This document shows positions 1 through 12,763 of a stretch of 64,000 bases of DNA, in pieces. The translations under genes were made by a program, and so were the position numbers. Location: NCBI GenBank assembly GCA_030770535.1, contig JASVEC010000007.1:1488001-1552000 (forward strand), read 5' to 3'. A model generated the notes under the pieces. It was not told the DNA's origin. It did not search any database and saw only the letters and a program-made list of their open reading frames with translations. This DNA is from Batkoa obscura. Lineage: Eukaryota; Entomophthoromycota; Entomophthoromycetes; Entomophthorales; Batkoaceae. Position 1 is the stretch's first letter. The number at the start of each line of letters is the position of its first letter.

Positions 1-1
1 T

Positions 2-1636
2 GCTAGACCTGACCTTATCAAAGTACTCACATATAGCTCAGCTTCTGCTGTTGAATGGCTTAAAGAACGTTTCTCTTTAGATCTTTCTTTGATCTCTCGT
101 TTAGGCGGACACTCTGAACCACGTACTCATCGTGGTAAAGAAAGATTTCCAGGTATGACAATCACTTATGCTTTGATGGAAAAGTTAGAAGAGCTTTCTA
201 AGACTGAACCAAAGCGTGTAAAGATCCATAACAAAGCAAGAGTCGTTAAGTTAATTAAAGATTCTGATAATCAAGTTATTGGCGTTGAAGTTGAAAAAGA
301 AGGTAAAAAATTTTCACAATATGGTCCAGTCATTTTAGCTACTGGTGGTTATGCCGCTGATTTCACTGATAATTCTGTACTCAAAAAACATCGTCCAGAT
401 ATCTATGAATTACCAACAACCAATGGAGATCATTGTACTGGTGATGGTTTGAAAATGGTAATGGAAATTGGTGGTAGTGCTGTTGATCTTGAAAAAGTAC
501 AAGTTCACCCAACAGGTCTCGTTGATCCAAAAGATCCTCAAGCTAAAGTTAAATTTTTAGCAGCTGAAGCTTTACGTGGTGTTGGTGGTTTACTTATTAA
601 TGGAGAAGGTAAACGTTTTGTTGATGAACTTCAACATCGTGATTTTGTTACTGGAGAAATTTGGAAAACAAAGGGACCAGTTCGTTTAGTATTAAATTCA
701 GCAGCTGGTAAAGAAATTGAATGGCATATTAAACATTATATGGGTCGTGGTCTTATGTTCAAGTTTGAAGGTGGTAAAGCTTTAGCTAAAGAAATTGGTT
801 GTGATCCCTCAGTACTTGAAAAAACATTTAAAGATTATGTACGTGGTGCCGAATCAAAGAAGGATGAATTTAAAAAGAAATATTTCCATAATTATAATTT
901 CAATATGGATGATACTTTTTATGTAGCTCATATGACTCCAGTACTTCATTTTACTATGGGTGGTGTTAAGATCAATGACCAAGCTCAGGTATTAAAAGAA
1001 TCCAATCCAATTGAAGGTTTATTTGCTGCTGGTGAAGTAGCAGGTGGTATCCATGGAGCTAATAGACTTGGTGGTTCAGCTTTATTGACTTGTGTTGTTT
1101 ATGGTAGAGTAGCTGGTTCTTCAGCATGTCGTTATCAATATTCGAAATTAGCATCAAACAGTGATAGTCATGCTGTTAATCGTTTAGATAATATTCGTGG
1201 TCATCTTAGTCCTAATGGTGTACAGGCTAGTGTCAATGTTAATCCAGAGAATAATAAAGTTACTCTTGAACTTACATGGCCTGGATCATCTAATCAACAA
1301 CAAGATCACAACAGTGTTACCAGTGATAATAAAGTCGATGTAGATACAGTTAATGTTGGTGAAGAAAAAGTCGAAAAAACTGAAAGGAAATCAGGAGGAG
1401 ATAAAAGTATATCACTTTCTGAAGTGAATCAACATAATAAAGAAGATGATTGTTGGGTCGTTGTCAATGGACAAGTGTTAGATGTTACCAAATTTATGCA
1501 TGATCATCCAGGGGGTAAAAAAGCGATCTTATTGTTCGCCGGTAGAGATGCTAGTGAAGAATTTAATATGTTACATAAACCAGACGTAGTTCAAAAATAT
1601 GCCCCAGAAACTGTGTTGGGGAAGCTTAGTAACTAA
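2..1636 (+). CDS. Fumarate reductase flavoprotein with C-terminal cytochrome b5 domain (5' partial)
   Basis: The frame is open from the window edge, so the start and the N-terminal FAD-binding fold lie outside. What remains is the back half of an Osm1/FRDS-type soluble fumarate reductase: the substrate-domain segment with THRGKERFPG near the start, HPTGLVDP, the LLINGEGKRFVDE stretch, GGVKIND, and the C-terminal FAD contact GLFAAGEVAGGIHGANRLGG. A roughly 80-residue Ser/Asn/Glu-rich linker follows, then a complete cytochrome b5 domain (last ~75 residues) with the HPGG haem ligand and a second His in MLHKP. Such enzymes reduce fumarate to succinate to reoxidise flavins; the b5 domain suggests electrons arrive through haem, but that is inference. 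No intron is seen in the visible part. The fusion architecture is clear; the cellular compartment cannot be judged without the N-terminus. Confidence 0.9.
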   Translation, partial: ARPDLIKVLTYSSASAVEWLKERFSLDLSLISRLGGHSEPRTHRGKERFPGMTITYALMEKLEELSKTEPKRVKIHNKARVVKLIKDSDNQVIGVEVEKEGKKFSQYGPVILATGGYAADFTDNSVLKKHRPDIYELPTTNGDHCTGDGLKMVMEIGGSAVDLEKVQVHPTGLVDPKDPQAKVKFLAAEALRGVGGLLINGEGKRFVDELQHRDFVTGEIWKTKGPVRLVLNSAAGKEIEWHIKHYMGRGLMFKFEGGKALAKEIGCDPSVLEKTFKDYVRGAESKKDEFKKKYFHNYNFNMDDTFYVAHMTPVLHFTMGGVKINDQAQVLKESNPIEGLFAAGEVAGGIHGANRLGGSALLTCVVYGRVAGSSACRYQYSKLASNSDSHAVNRLDNIRGHLSPNGVQASVNVNPENNKVTLELTWPGSSNQQQDHNSVTSDNKVDVDTVNVGEEKVEKTERKSGGDKSISLSEVNQHNKEDDCWVVVNGQVLDVTKFMHDHPGGKKAILLFAGRDASEEFNMLHKPDVVQKYAPETVLGKLSN

Positions 1637-1872
1637 GGCTGAATAAATATATTATTTTTATTTAAAGATGTGTGGAATTTTTGTTATTTTTGCTATTTTT
1701 GCTATTTTTGCTTTTAGTCTTTTAAAAAGTATTTTATGAATTTTTTTGAGTTAGATCAATGCCAAGCTTGTAAAATTTTAATGATGTGGTCTATTTGATG
1801 AAGTTTAAATTATCAAATGTGTAAAAATCAATTTTATCTTTTTTAAAACTTTTTAAAACAATCATTCAAATA

Positions 1873-3049
1873 ATGACTTCAACAGAGTGGACTGAGCTGA
1901 CAAAGGAGAGTAAAAAATTAACGCGAGAGATTGAACTTAAATTAAGTAATATCAATCAGTTTTATTTAAAAAAAGAAAAGGAAGGGGAAGAGATAAGCAA
2001 TAGTAATTCAAATTTCAATGAAAAAGAAGAAATGGAAAAAATAAAACAAAAGATGGAACAAGTAAGTAGTTTAATTTTAACTTAGTAACTTCAATCTTTA
2101 AAATTATAATTAATGAAATATTAAATATTGATTGTACCTATTTAATTATTGATGTTTTTATTTTTAGTTGGATCAATCACTCACCATTATGGAACAAGAT
2201 TTAAGTTTGAATAATAATGGACAAGATAATCGAGGTTATTTAGCTAAAAGGAGTCGAGAGAAATATATCAATTTTTCAAAACAATTAGAACGACTATCAG
2301 TAAGTTGATTTTATTTTCAATTCTCAATAAAAGAAAAAGAAAGAATGTTGAATTTTGAATTAACGGAAAAGAAGCGATTAATCTAACTTTTATTTTATTT
2401 TAATTAGAAAAAAGCTGTAGAAACCTCCACAAGAAATGAATTATTTTTAAAGTAAGTTTTAGTTAAGTAAAACTAACTATTACTATCTCATTATTAAATT
2501 AAATCTCAACTAACAATTCCATTAATAATAGTAAAAAACCATTATCTGCCAAAGAACGTTTACAAGGTATTGGTAATGAAAATGAAACCGATTACTTTTT
2601 AGGAGAAAGGGGAGTGATCGATAATTCATATGAAATGACGGATGCCACTTTAAAGTAAGTAGCTTATTATTATTATTATTATTTAAAAGATAAGAGGGAG
2701 ATATTAAATATGGGAGTTAGGGATAAAATTATTTTTTAATTTTTCAATCTATTGATTTGTGACTAATATATATAATAATAGTCAAGCTTTTGCTATTCGC
2801 AATGAATTAAGTGAACAAGGTCATTCCATTTTAAATTCTACTAATAGAGTTGGAGGGCTAATAAGTATGTTTCGGTGTTTATTTAATAATAACATTTGTT
2901 TATTAAATTTATTTTAATTTTTTATAGATAGTTTACCCGGTATCAATGGCATTATTAATCGAATCTCGATCCGTCGACGAAGAGATACCTTAATTTTAGC
3001 TTTTGTTGTTGCATCTGGTATCTTTTTTCTTTGGTTTACTTTATTTTAA
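1873..3049 (+). CDS. GOS1: Golgi Qb-SNARE, GOS1/GOSR1 family (6 exons)
   Basis: I assembled six exons: 1873-2061, 2168-2299, 2408-2451, 2532-2654, 2782-2864 and 2928-3049, all with GT-AG introns and consistent phase, giving about 230 residues against ~220-250 in the family. The N-terminal half (WTELTKESKKLTREIELKL) matches the GOS-28 Habc helix. RNELFLK and the downstream acidic block match the middle. The SNARE motif has the zero-layer glutamine in ELSEQGHSIL and ends INSLPGINGIINRI, then a basic stop-anchor RRRRDTLIL and one C-terminal membrane span of about 18 residues. It is therefore a tail-anchored t-SNARE of cis-Golgi/intra-Golgi transport. Membrin/Bos1 is the main alternative, but the INxLINRI-RKRRD junction favours GOS1. 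Confidence 0.88.
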
Positions 3050-3198
3050 TTTAATTCAATAATATATATAATAAATATATATAAAATCTTCATTTTTATA
3101 AACTTTAATAAAAATAGTATAAAATAAGTAACAATTTTAATCTTGAATGCTGGTTTATTTTACTTATAAAAATGTCAAGGTCCTCTCTTTTTAAGATT

Positions 3199-5526
3199 TT
3201 AAGCCATATCTAATTCTACCCTTGGTGCAAAAGTGGAGTAAACAATTCCTTGTTTTAAATAAAGATCTAATTGTTCTTTTAATTGTGGAGAAATTATATT
3301 TAATGAAGCATTTGTTGCTAAATTATTAATAATTGAATATTTCCATTTCTACAATTCAAAATAAAATATTAATAACTATTCTATATTTTATTAAAATCTA
3401 TATTAATATATTAACTTACCAATCCTTCCAATTCAGATTCCATACTACGATCTAATAATTTATCCATACTTTTTTTATCATTCATTATTAACTAAATAAA
3501 AATAATATATATATTAATATTAATTTTATATATATAATATAAAATAAATAGTTATTAATTTACCTCACAACCAAAATGATGTAATGAAATAGTATACAAC
3601 AATCGATAAGCAGCAATTTTAATTTCTACACTTGGATTTGAACAATATCTTAATATATCAAATGGTATTTTTAAATATTCTATAAAATTAATAATAAAAT
3701 TAATAAAGTTATTAATATTATTATAAATTACCTCGTAAATAATCAGTTAAAATTTCACAACCAACGGATAGTTTCTCATTTGGTTGTTTACTGTTTATTT
3801 AATTAAATATTAGTATAATCACATACATTATTATTCTATTATTACTTACTTAACCCCAAAAATACTTGATAAACAATTTAAACCAATGATTCTAGCATCT
3901 CCCACCAAATAAAAAAAAGCGTTAGCTAATAATTTCATTAATGAATGATTATTAGTTAATAATAATACACCATGATATGTTTGTGCCATACAAGCAATTG
4001 CTTTTAAACAAGAAATCTAAAAATCAATATATTAAATTACTTTATTCTATTTTATTATTGTTATTTAACTTACTTTTAATTCCATATTGATATCTTGTTG
4101 TAATAAAAATAAAAATAAATTAATTGTTTTTGTGGATAAATTAGTTATCTAATTAAATAAATTAATCTTATTAATATTTCATTCTATTATAAATTAAATA
4201 CAAAATATTTTACTTCATTTGATTGAATTAAATGAGAATTAGCTAATCCAATTAATTTTAAATCTGATGTTAATAATAGCGGATCCCATTCATTAACTGC
4301 TGCAATCGTTGTTAATGGATATGAATTTATTAAAAATTCTAATATTTCATTTTTTAATAATAATTGTTGAAAGTTAAAATCAGGGATAAACTAAAATAAA
4401 ATTAATATATTAAATAAATTATACTTATTATCAATAATTTACTTACTTTAATATATAATTCCATTAAATTTAATCTTAATAATAAATCGGATTGATTTTT
4501 AATTAAATTAATTGGAAATAGTTGATTGACAATTAAGTTTTCTTGCAATAATTTGAATCTTAGTTCAAATTGATTTTCTTGATTTAATAATAAATTCAAT
4601 AATAATTCAATTGTTCTTATTTGAGTAATTGAACTAATAAAAGAGTATTAATATTAATATTAATATTAATATAATATAATTAAATTATTTTTATAGAATT
4701 TAAACTTACTTTTTAGTTAACCTTTCTAATTTTTTAATAATTTCATTATCTTTCATTATTAATTCAAAATTCTTTTCAGTTTTTGTAATCTAAAAATAAA
4801 GAAACTAATAAATAAAACATTCGACTTATTATTGAATTCCATTTTACCGCTTGAATTAGTAAACCTGCTTTATCAGCTATAATAATTTCTTCAAATTTTA
4901 AACATTCAAATATTAAATATAAGATTTCTTTATCAAACTAATAATAAAATATTAATAATTATTATTATTTGTAATAAATAAAATAAAAATAAAATATTAC
5001 TGGTATTTCCTGTCCATAATCTACTCTCAACAATTGATCTAAAGTTAATTCTCTAACTGCAATATGACTACTAGATAATCCATTGATGAGATAAAGCTAT
5101 TAAATAGAATTAATTATTATTAAATAGAATTAAATTATAATGATTCATTTAACTTACTCTAAATTCTTTAGTAAATAAAAATTCAACTGATAAAGTATCA
5201 AAATAAATCTTTAACAATTCAGCCACAGCTTCGGTTAAATTTAATGGTGCTCCATCTGAAATGATTAATGAAAATAAACCAGAAAGCGATAATTTTGTGA
5301 TAGTTTCTTGAATTACTAAAAGAATTAAAATTAAATTAGTTTTTTTACTTTTGAATTGAGATTAAATATATAATTGTGATGCTTTAACAATATTTGATTT
5401 ACCTTCTTTCTTTTCAAATTTGATTTTTTTACTCAAATCTTTAAATCCCTCAATTAATAATCCCATACTATCAATAGGATATCCAATTATTTCACTTAAA
5501 ATAGTTATATTAAAACTTTCTTCCAT
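3199..5526 (-). CDS. 26S proteasome assembly chaperone PSMD5/S5b-like, HEAT/ARM repeats (13 exons)
   Basis: The minus strand carries about twelve introns of 55-85 bp, starting at an ATG at 5526 (MEESFNITILSEIIGYPID) and ending at a TAA at 3199; exon lengths sum to roughly 520 residues, against 504 in human PSMD5. No single long frame exists because the exons are short. The most telling exons are the last ones: AAYRLLYTISLHHF, then KLLDRSMESELEGLKWKYS, then LKEQLDLYLKQGIVY, which line up in order with the C-terminal end of PSMD5 (a VDRSVEHDKASK-type block followed by LRTYLSEGPYYV). An upstream exon reading AVRELTLDQLLRVDYG matches the VKILTLSQIGRI helix. PSMD5/Hsm3 binds Rpt1-Rpt2 during base assembly. 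It shares orientation with the CUE gene upstream, 305 bp apart. Identification is from remembered family sequence, not a search. Confidence 0.7.
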
Positions 5527-5830
5527 TTCGTCTTATTTTATTGTTGATTATGTTAAATTTATATATTATAAAAATAAGAGAATTTAAATTTTGAATTTTC
5601 ATTTTTTACTTAGTTTCTTGGTTTTTCATTACTTTAGCCAATAATATAAATGCTTTGACTTTGATTGTCAACGTAATTAGAAAAAATAATGTGATTATAA
5701 ATACAAATTTAAGAACAAAAATACAAATATTATAAAATATAAAATATAAAATATAAAATATAAAATAAAATAAAATATTTATTAAAAGAAATAAGAATAG
5801 CTCCATATCAACATCAAAACTATCAAAAAA
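5527..5830. other. Intergenic, with ATAAA microsatellite
   Basis: This short spacer between two minus-strand genes holds a run of ATAAA-type units around 5735-5775 and presumably the promoter of the PSMD5-like gene. A 66-codon hydrophobic minus frame here is mostly Phe/Ile from the AT bias and I do not accept it as a gene. Confidence 0.6.
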
Positions 5831-7642
5831 TTAATGAAAAGTTGATTTCTTTCTGTTCTTTAAATCATCCGAATTTAAAAATGGATTACTATCAAATTCT
5901 ACTTGATCTTGAGAGACTATATTACTATTACTTGTAGTAATATTATGATTATTATTGTGATTATTATTATCTAAAATAATTCATTTATTAGTATTCATAT
6001 ATTTGATATATTAATGCTAACACATACTATGATTTTCTTCAAATACTACATTACTTTCAAACAAATCTTGATTACTATTACTATTAGTATTTAAATTTTT
6101 ATTCTTGTTCGTTGATGGACTAACGGATCTAATAGGATCTAAAATAGATAGAATTATTAATAAATTTTAACATTCAATAATTAATATAAGGATATAAAAA
6201 TTGTTTACCATTTATATTAAAATTATTATTTTGATTATAATAATTTCCTTCATTATTTAAATGAGATATAGGTTTAATAGGTGTCATATCTTCGGATATA
6301 TCATCATTTAATAAATCATTATTATTATTACTATTGTTATTATATCGATTATTTATATTAGGATTGTTTCTTTTTTCTATTTAATAGAATAAAATTAATC
6401 AATATTGATATTTATTAAACTTACCCAAAGTAACTTCATTTTGTAGATTATATTGTTGATTATTATTATTATTTCTTAATATTGAGGTTGTATTTGGATT
6501 ACTATGACTTAATTCGGAATGAACGGATTGATCATCACTATAAAAAAAACTTATTAGTACTTATTTATTAAGATAAGATCAATAAAACTTACTTCAATGG
6601 ACGATGATAATTATCTTCTTCACTTTTACTTTTGAACAATCCCATGAATTTTTTTTTAGTTGCTAATAAAATAAATTTTTATTAACTATTAACATATTAA
6701 AAGGGCTATTTCAATTTACTTACACTCAAGTATTTTACTAATATTATTATCGGATTCTAATATATTCATTAGTTTTACTATTCTTCTTATTTAAAAACTT
6801 AAAATAAGCTCACCCAATTCTCCTCTTTCATTTCTATCTGTTCTTTCATTACGTTGTCTTAAACCCTCTCTTTGTTGTCTAATATCTTAATAAAAAATAT
6901 TATTTATATTTTAAATACAAATACATAAAGTTTCTATTTACCATTAACATATTGTTGTTCCGCCGCTAAGATAGCCCTTGCATAAGCTTCATCATTTTGA
7001 GTTTGATGAAATTTATTCACTCGATTTTCTTCTTCTTGTATACTTCTTGCTAATTGTTCATCACTTATTTGCTAATTTATTGAAAATTCAGATTAATAAT
7101 TCTGTTCTTTTAAATTCCATTTCAAACTAAAAGGAAAAAACAAACTAATAACTTACTTGAGTATTATCCTGGTGAGATACCGTAGTTGGAGGAACATAAC
7201 TTGGATCGGATAAAGTTAAAGCTTCATTAATACTTTTTTCTAAATTATTATCATTGTTTTGTAATATTAGTTCCAATACTTCAGTATCAATTGTTGGACA
7301 TATTTCTTTTAAATTCCTCAAAGCTTCGGAGTGCACATTATCATTATTATTTACAGTAAGCCCATCATTAAAATTGGTTTCAAATCCACTAGTGTTATTT
7401 TGATTTTGATTTTGATTTTGATTTTGATTCTCTTCCTTTACTCTTTGTGGCATTAAATCATTAGACATACCTTCATTTCCACCAAAAGCATCATTAATTG
7501 CATTACGTTGATTAGATTGTTGCTGTTGATTATTATGGTTATTTTGATAAAAAGGGTTACTATTCATTGTTTGAAAAGGGTTAACCTCATCATCATCTAA
7601 AGGAGTATAGAAGGGATTATTGTTACTGTTATTTGGATTCAT
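5831..7642 (-). CDS. CUE-domain ubiquitin-binding protein with NPF motifs (9 exons)
   Basis: The first exon runs from the ATG at 7642 to about 7157 and encodes an Asn/Gln-rich head with four Asn-Pro-Phe tripeptides or near variants (NNPFYTP, NPFQ, NPFYQ), an (NQ)n run, and then a CUE domain at about residues 107-148 (LKEICPTIDTEVLELIL, ending EALTLSD). After an intron come QISDEQLARSIQEEENR and DEAYARAILAAEQQY, the acidic-amphipathic repeats typical of Cue5/Tollip-like proteins. Seven more short exons encode Asn/Ser-rich, probably disordered sequence, and the protein ends near another NPF at 5890. CUE domains bind mono-ubiquitin; NPF motifs bind EH domains, so an endocytic or ubiquitin-autophagy adaptor role is plausible. 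Exon boundaries downstream of the second exon are less certain. Confidence 0.78.
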
Positions 7643-9978
7643 TTGTAATGGATCGATTAAAAATTAAAAATTGAAATTAAAAAAGTAGTGAGTTTAATTT
7701 TCTATTTATTAATTTCGTGACTTGTTTTTTAACCAAAATAATACTTTATTTGGTGGATAATTTGGAAACTTTTTACACATTTTAACCAATTATTGAGGCT
7801 TCTTTAATTTTTATTTGTCTCCATTTGCCAAGCTTACTTGTAGTCCAATCAAACATAACTTAGTTGGTAAAGTGTCATTCACTTGTGCTTGGCCTTAGTT
7901 GCGATTATTGCATATATTACCCTTTTTTTAAACGTAAATTGGACCTTTTATTTTAAATTTATTAAAAAAAATAAAAGTATAGCATCATTTTTAGATGTAG
8001 GTAACACAAAATTAAAACATCCACTTTTCGATTAAAAAAGAACATTAATATAGTGGTTATTATTTGAACAATTATTATTTAATCTATGATTAATAATAGC
8101 TATAGAAATTTACATGATACTGAATATTTTAGCTATATATTTATGAAAAATATTGACATATTGACATATAAAAGGCTAAGAACTTTTAGGTAATGTACTT
8201 TTTTATAATGTTGTTCAACCTTTTTGGGTCTCAAAGGCAGGATACCTTGTTATGTTTTTTTTTCCAAATTTGGTTTTGATAATAAATTTTGTCCGGTTTG
8301 GTTCAGTTAGCAATAAATTTTGTTCAAAATGACTTTGTTTTTAAGAAATTGGCTTGGTATAGCTCTCTTCAAAATATAAATTAAGTTTTTGCAGAAATAA
8401 AGCTCAGTTTTAAAAAATACAAGATTTTTCACTTGTTAGTAATTTAATATCAATATTCTTTTAAATTGTAACTGCTTTCCTTTAAAAGTATTTTTAATAA
8501 TACTTTTAATTATAAAAGTAAATAAATAGTTTTTTTTTTTAATTAATAAGCTTTAGTAATATAATTATAACTAAATTTTAATTTATTAAATCTTGTTAAT
8601 TTTATTAAATTTTATTAAATTTTACAAAATAAACATAATGTTTAATGTTTGATGTTTGATGTTTAATGTTTAATAATTAAAATTAAAATATGTTTCAAAT
8701 TAATTAGCTGGTTATAAGTTAATAGGTTTTAGTTTATATGACTAAAATAAATTCAAATTATAAAAAATAATATATAATAAGCTATAAACTATATAAAATA
8801 AAAAAAATAAAAAAAATAAAAAAAATAATTATAAAGATATTTATAAAAAGACTTAATAATTTTATTAAAAAAGTAATATCAAAAAAAAAATTTTAAAAAA
8901 TTATTGTATCAAAAAGTTTTTTTATACTTTTTATTAAAATATTATATATATATAACATAATAACAGTTATAGTTTTTATTATAATTACTAAATATAAATA
9001 TTAAAATAATTTTTTTTATAGTAAATTTAAATAAAAAAATTCTAAATTGATTATATATAAATTCAAAAACACTTTTAATTTTAATAACATAATTATTTAA
9101 ATTAAATTTATTTTATTTTATTTTTAGTTAACTTTTTTTTTAATTATAGCTTTTTTTTGCTATAAAGTTTGTTTTTAAAATTAAACTTTATTTTTGCAAA
9201 AACTTAATTTTTACTTTGAAAAGTGTTATATCAAAAAGGTTAAAGTATTAGTTTTAATTAGTTTTTAAATTAGTTTTTATTTAATCAAAGTTTAATATTA
9301 TTAATCTTATTTTTTAATTTATTTGTCTTTAACTAAAAATATTTGAATTTCTAAATTTAAATTTCAAGATACTAAATTACTATTTTTTAAAACTATCATC
9401 CGCATATATCAACATCTATAACTATATATATATAAATTCCAAGATATTAAGCCAAGGGTATTACGTAATAGGCTAATAATATGATAAAATAAATTAAAAT
9501 TAATTGTTTATAAAAAAATCAAGGAAATTAATTTTTTTAATTTCTTACCAACCTCTTTATTAAAATTTGGTGAATCATTTCAAATTTTAGTTCCATTCTA
9601 AAAGAACAACTATTTACAAGCCAATTCTCAAATTTCCTTAGCCAAGAAAGTTGCTAATTTTGAATAGAAGCTCCAATTGAGTATTATCCTACAACTAGAC
9701 TGGTTTATTAAACTATTGCTCTATTTAGCAAAACAATATGAAACCTTTTTGCTGGCATTTCGACAAATAAAGTAATAAATATCTACAAACTGGACTAAAT
9801 CTTATAGCTTATATTTACAACTTAACGCTAAATTACAGCCACTCATTTTTATAGTGTGCACATAATTTCCAACTTGAATAGTAATTTCCTTTACCGCAGC
9901 GGACTTAAAAAAGTCTGAAGCCATAATTTGAATCTTACTTTTTATTAAGTTTCTATATCAAATTTTTAAAATCTAAAA
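7643..9978. other. AT-rich intergenic region
   Basis: About 2.3 kb with no supportable gene. It contains a five-fold 7-bp tandem (GTTTRAT units) at about 8638-8672, poly-A/T runs, and a small inverted pair GCCAAGC/GCTTGGC around 7828-7904. I see no LTR, MITE or RNA gene signature. Confidence 0.6.
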
Positions 9979-12133
9979 ATGCGAATAGAAGCGATATTTT
10001 ATAGTCTAATATCCCATTTTTATAATAATGAATCAGAAAGTATTTATCAATTATCTTCTAAACACATTCAAGCATTGATAGATGAACAAGTGAGTTTGGA
10101 TGAAACTTTAGATAGAGCCCATTTTATTCACAATACTAATGTTCATCCGTTTGATTATCCTATTGATAAAATCGAGCTTTTAAATTATATTGACGAATCA
10201 TGGAATTCTAGTCGATTGTATAACAGCAATTGTAAACAAGATATTATTTGGTATTTTTTTCCTAATATATCTAATCGGTATTGTTATTTTATTATTAATC
10301 AACCCCTTTTTTTAATGGAAGAAGTTGGTAGTGTCGTGAAACCAGTGATTCAACTAATTTGGGAAGATAATATGTGTAAATTTAATAATTTATTTACAGT
10401 TCAATTACCTAATAATACTATTGAAGAAGAGATCTATTTAGTTCAATTTGGTTTTAGAGCAACAATAACTCAAGCAGTAGTACTTTATAATTTAAGGAAT
10501 AAAGGAAAAGTAAGTTTATTTTATTACTTATTAAAAATTTCATTGTATTATTTGAATTAATATTAATATAAAGGGTTATAAATTAGCTAATAGTGATGAT
10601 GAAAATGACCCATTTTCAGTGAATTTATTTTGGGGTGAAGATAGTGAAATCACGGATGATGAAGGGTCGATTGATGAATTTAACATCGAATTACCTTTAC
10701 CAGGACCGATGAAATATCGAGTATATGAAGCATCCGATTGTGGTACGAATTCTTCATTAGAAGAATATTTAAAAGACGTAACATCAAATTTTGAATTGTC
10801 TGAAGTGGATAGTATTGATAGTGAATTGGAAGTCAGGGTATCAAGCAATAATAATATATTATTAGAGGAGGATAGTGAATTATCTAACTCTACATTTACT
10901 AACATTATTGATATTAAAAAGGAGATGAAAATTAAGGACAACTTAAGTGATAATACATTACCTTTAAATAATAATAATAATAATGTTATAGAAGGTAATA
11001 ATGCACAAGGTGGCATGGAAAGAAGACAAAGCTCATGTAATTCAACAGAAGGAGCAGCATCTAATCCATCACATCAAAATAGTCCAAATCCATTTGTATC
11101 ACCTCAAAGTCCAATTAAATTTATGAAATTACCACATCGAATTAGAATTGATACAGTATCAAATCATCTTAAAACTATTCAATATGATCATTCAAATGGT
11201 ACAGCAATTGGCAATCATGAAGAACATTATACAACTATATTACGTGTTCATAATATTGACTCTTATATTGGAGATGGTAATATTATCTATGATTATAATG
11301 ATTTTATTGCTACTGAGGATGGTAATGTCAATTATGTTAAAAATAAGGGTCAACCTATGTTTCATAATAATAGTAACAATAATAATAATAATAATAATAA
11401 TAAAGAAAATAAAAGTGATGAATTTTATTATTATGAAGTTAATGATAATGAACAATCTATTAATAACGATAAGGATAGTAATGAAAATAATTGTAACAAC
11501 GAGGATGATGGAAGCGGAGATCATTATAGTCCTAATGAAGATGAGAATAGTTCTAATTTTAACGACAATGAAAATGTAGATGAAGATGATGTAAGCGACT
11601 GTGACATATCTAACCATAATAGTTATGATGATGATCAATCTATACCAGAAGAAAATTCCGACTTTACAAAAGAACCAATTAAAAATGAGGATAATATTTC
11701 AAACGAAAATGAAGGTAAAGATAAAAGATCATCATCCGAAGATGAAGAATCCGAAGGTTTTTATGATACTACATCAATGTTTTCAATTGATTTAGATAAT
11801 GAAGATGTGACAGATTTCATAAATGAAGATCAAAATGAAATTCAAGAAGTTTCAACTTCAGAAGCAATTGATAAAAAAGTAGAATTATGTAATATAATAA
11901 TTAGTCAAGAATTAAAAGAAGCAGAAATCGAACCAACTCCATCCACAGAAACTACACCGAATTTAGTCAATAATATATTATCACCTGTTAGTTCTATTGA
12001 AAATCTAAGACCCACTACAGGCTTAAGTAGTCATCTTAAAGAATTATTGAGAGCAGCCTTTAATTTTGGGAAAATTATAGGTGTTGATAAACAGAGCTTT
12101 TTGGAGTTAACGAAAAGGATTACAGAAGAGTAG
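9979..12133 (+). CDS. Unrecognised acidic, Asn-rich protein (2 exons)
   Basis: Exon 1 (9979-10509) joins exon 2 (10574-12133) across a 64-bp GT-AG intron, giving about 696 residues. I do not recognise the family. The first ~180 residues look globular, with an alternating hydrophobic pattern (QDIIWYFFPNISNRYCYF, EEEIYLVQFGFRATITQAV). The rest is low complexity: acidic Ser/Asp/Glu stretches, a poly-Asn run near the ATG-proximal part of exon 2 and a longer one coded by AAT repeats at about 11366-11400, and a final block of about 40 residues that could be a helix (SSHLKELLRAAFNFGKIIG). It might be a nuclear or scaffold protein, but nothing seen proves this. Smaller frames on both strands over exon 2 are shadows of its biased composition. 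Confidence 0.72.
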
Positions 12134-12763
12134 ATATGTTGGGAGAAGGAAAGTGTTTAATTATTATTGTTTTTTTATAATAAAAAATATTAAAAATATT
12201 TTTATATTAAGCTTTAAGTGCTTATGTCTTTAAAGAGATGAATTACATGCTTTAATAATAGCTGTTAAAAGACTTTATTTTAATATAAATAAAAATTTTA
12301 ATATGATAAAAATTGATTGAAATGGTTTGGAAAAAATGGGTTTCTTTTATAAATTATATAATGCTCATAAAAATTAGCCCAAGAATTAAAACATCCAACT
12401 TTGAACGTTTATTTCTTAATAAATAATAATTAAAAATCACTAGTTTTTTATTGTATTTAATAACACTATATTAATATGTATACTAAATATATTTAAAAAT
12501 AAATAAATGTTTTTTAATTTCTATTTATTAAGAAATGAATATCCAAAGTTTAGTCTTTCAATTTTTAGAACAATTTTAATAGCCATTGTATATTATAAAC
12601 ATTTATAGCTTTTTTTAAGCTAGCATTTATAGATTTCCAAAGCTTAATTGTAGTATCTTATTTAAGTAAAAGTACTCAACAACCTATATTTAGTTTTAAA
12701 AATAAAGTAATTAAAATTATATCTAGCTAAAGCATGATTAAATATTGAAATTTCAATACTATC

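Noticed and set aside
5606-5806. 66-codon minus frame rich in Phe/Ile
   Set aside because: Lies in an AT microsatellite spacer; the composition is explained by AT bias and there is no motif.
10576-11638. Long antisense and alternative frames over the acidic Asn-rich gene
   Set aside because: Poly-Asn and Asp/Glu repeats leave the other frames open as Ile/Met/Leu runs; these are shadows.
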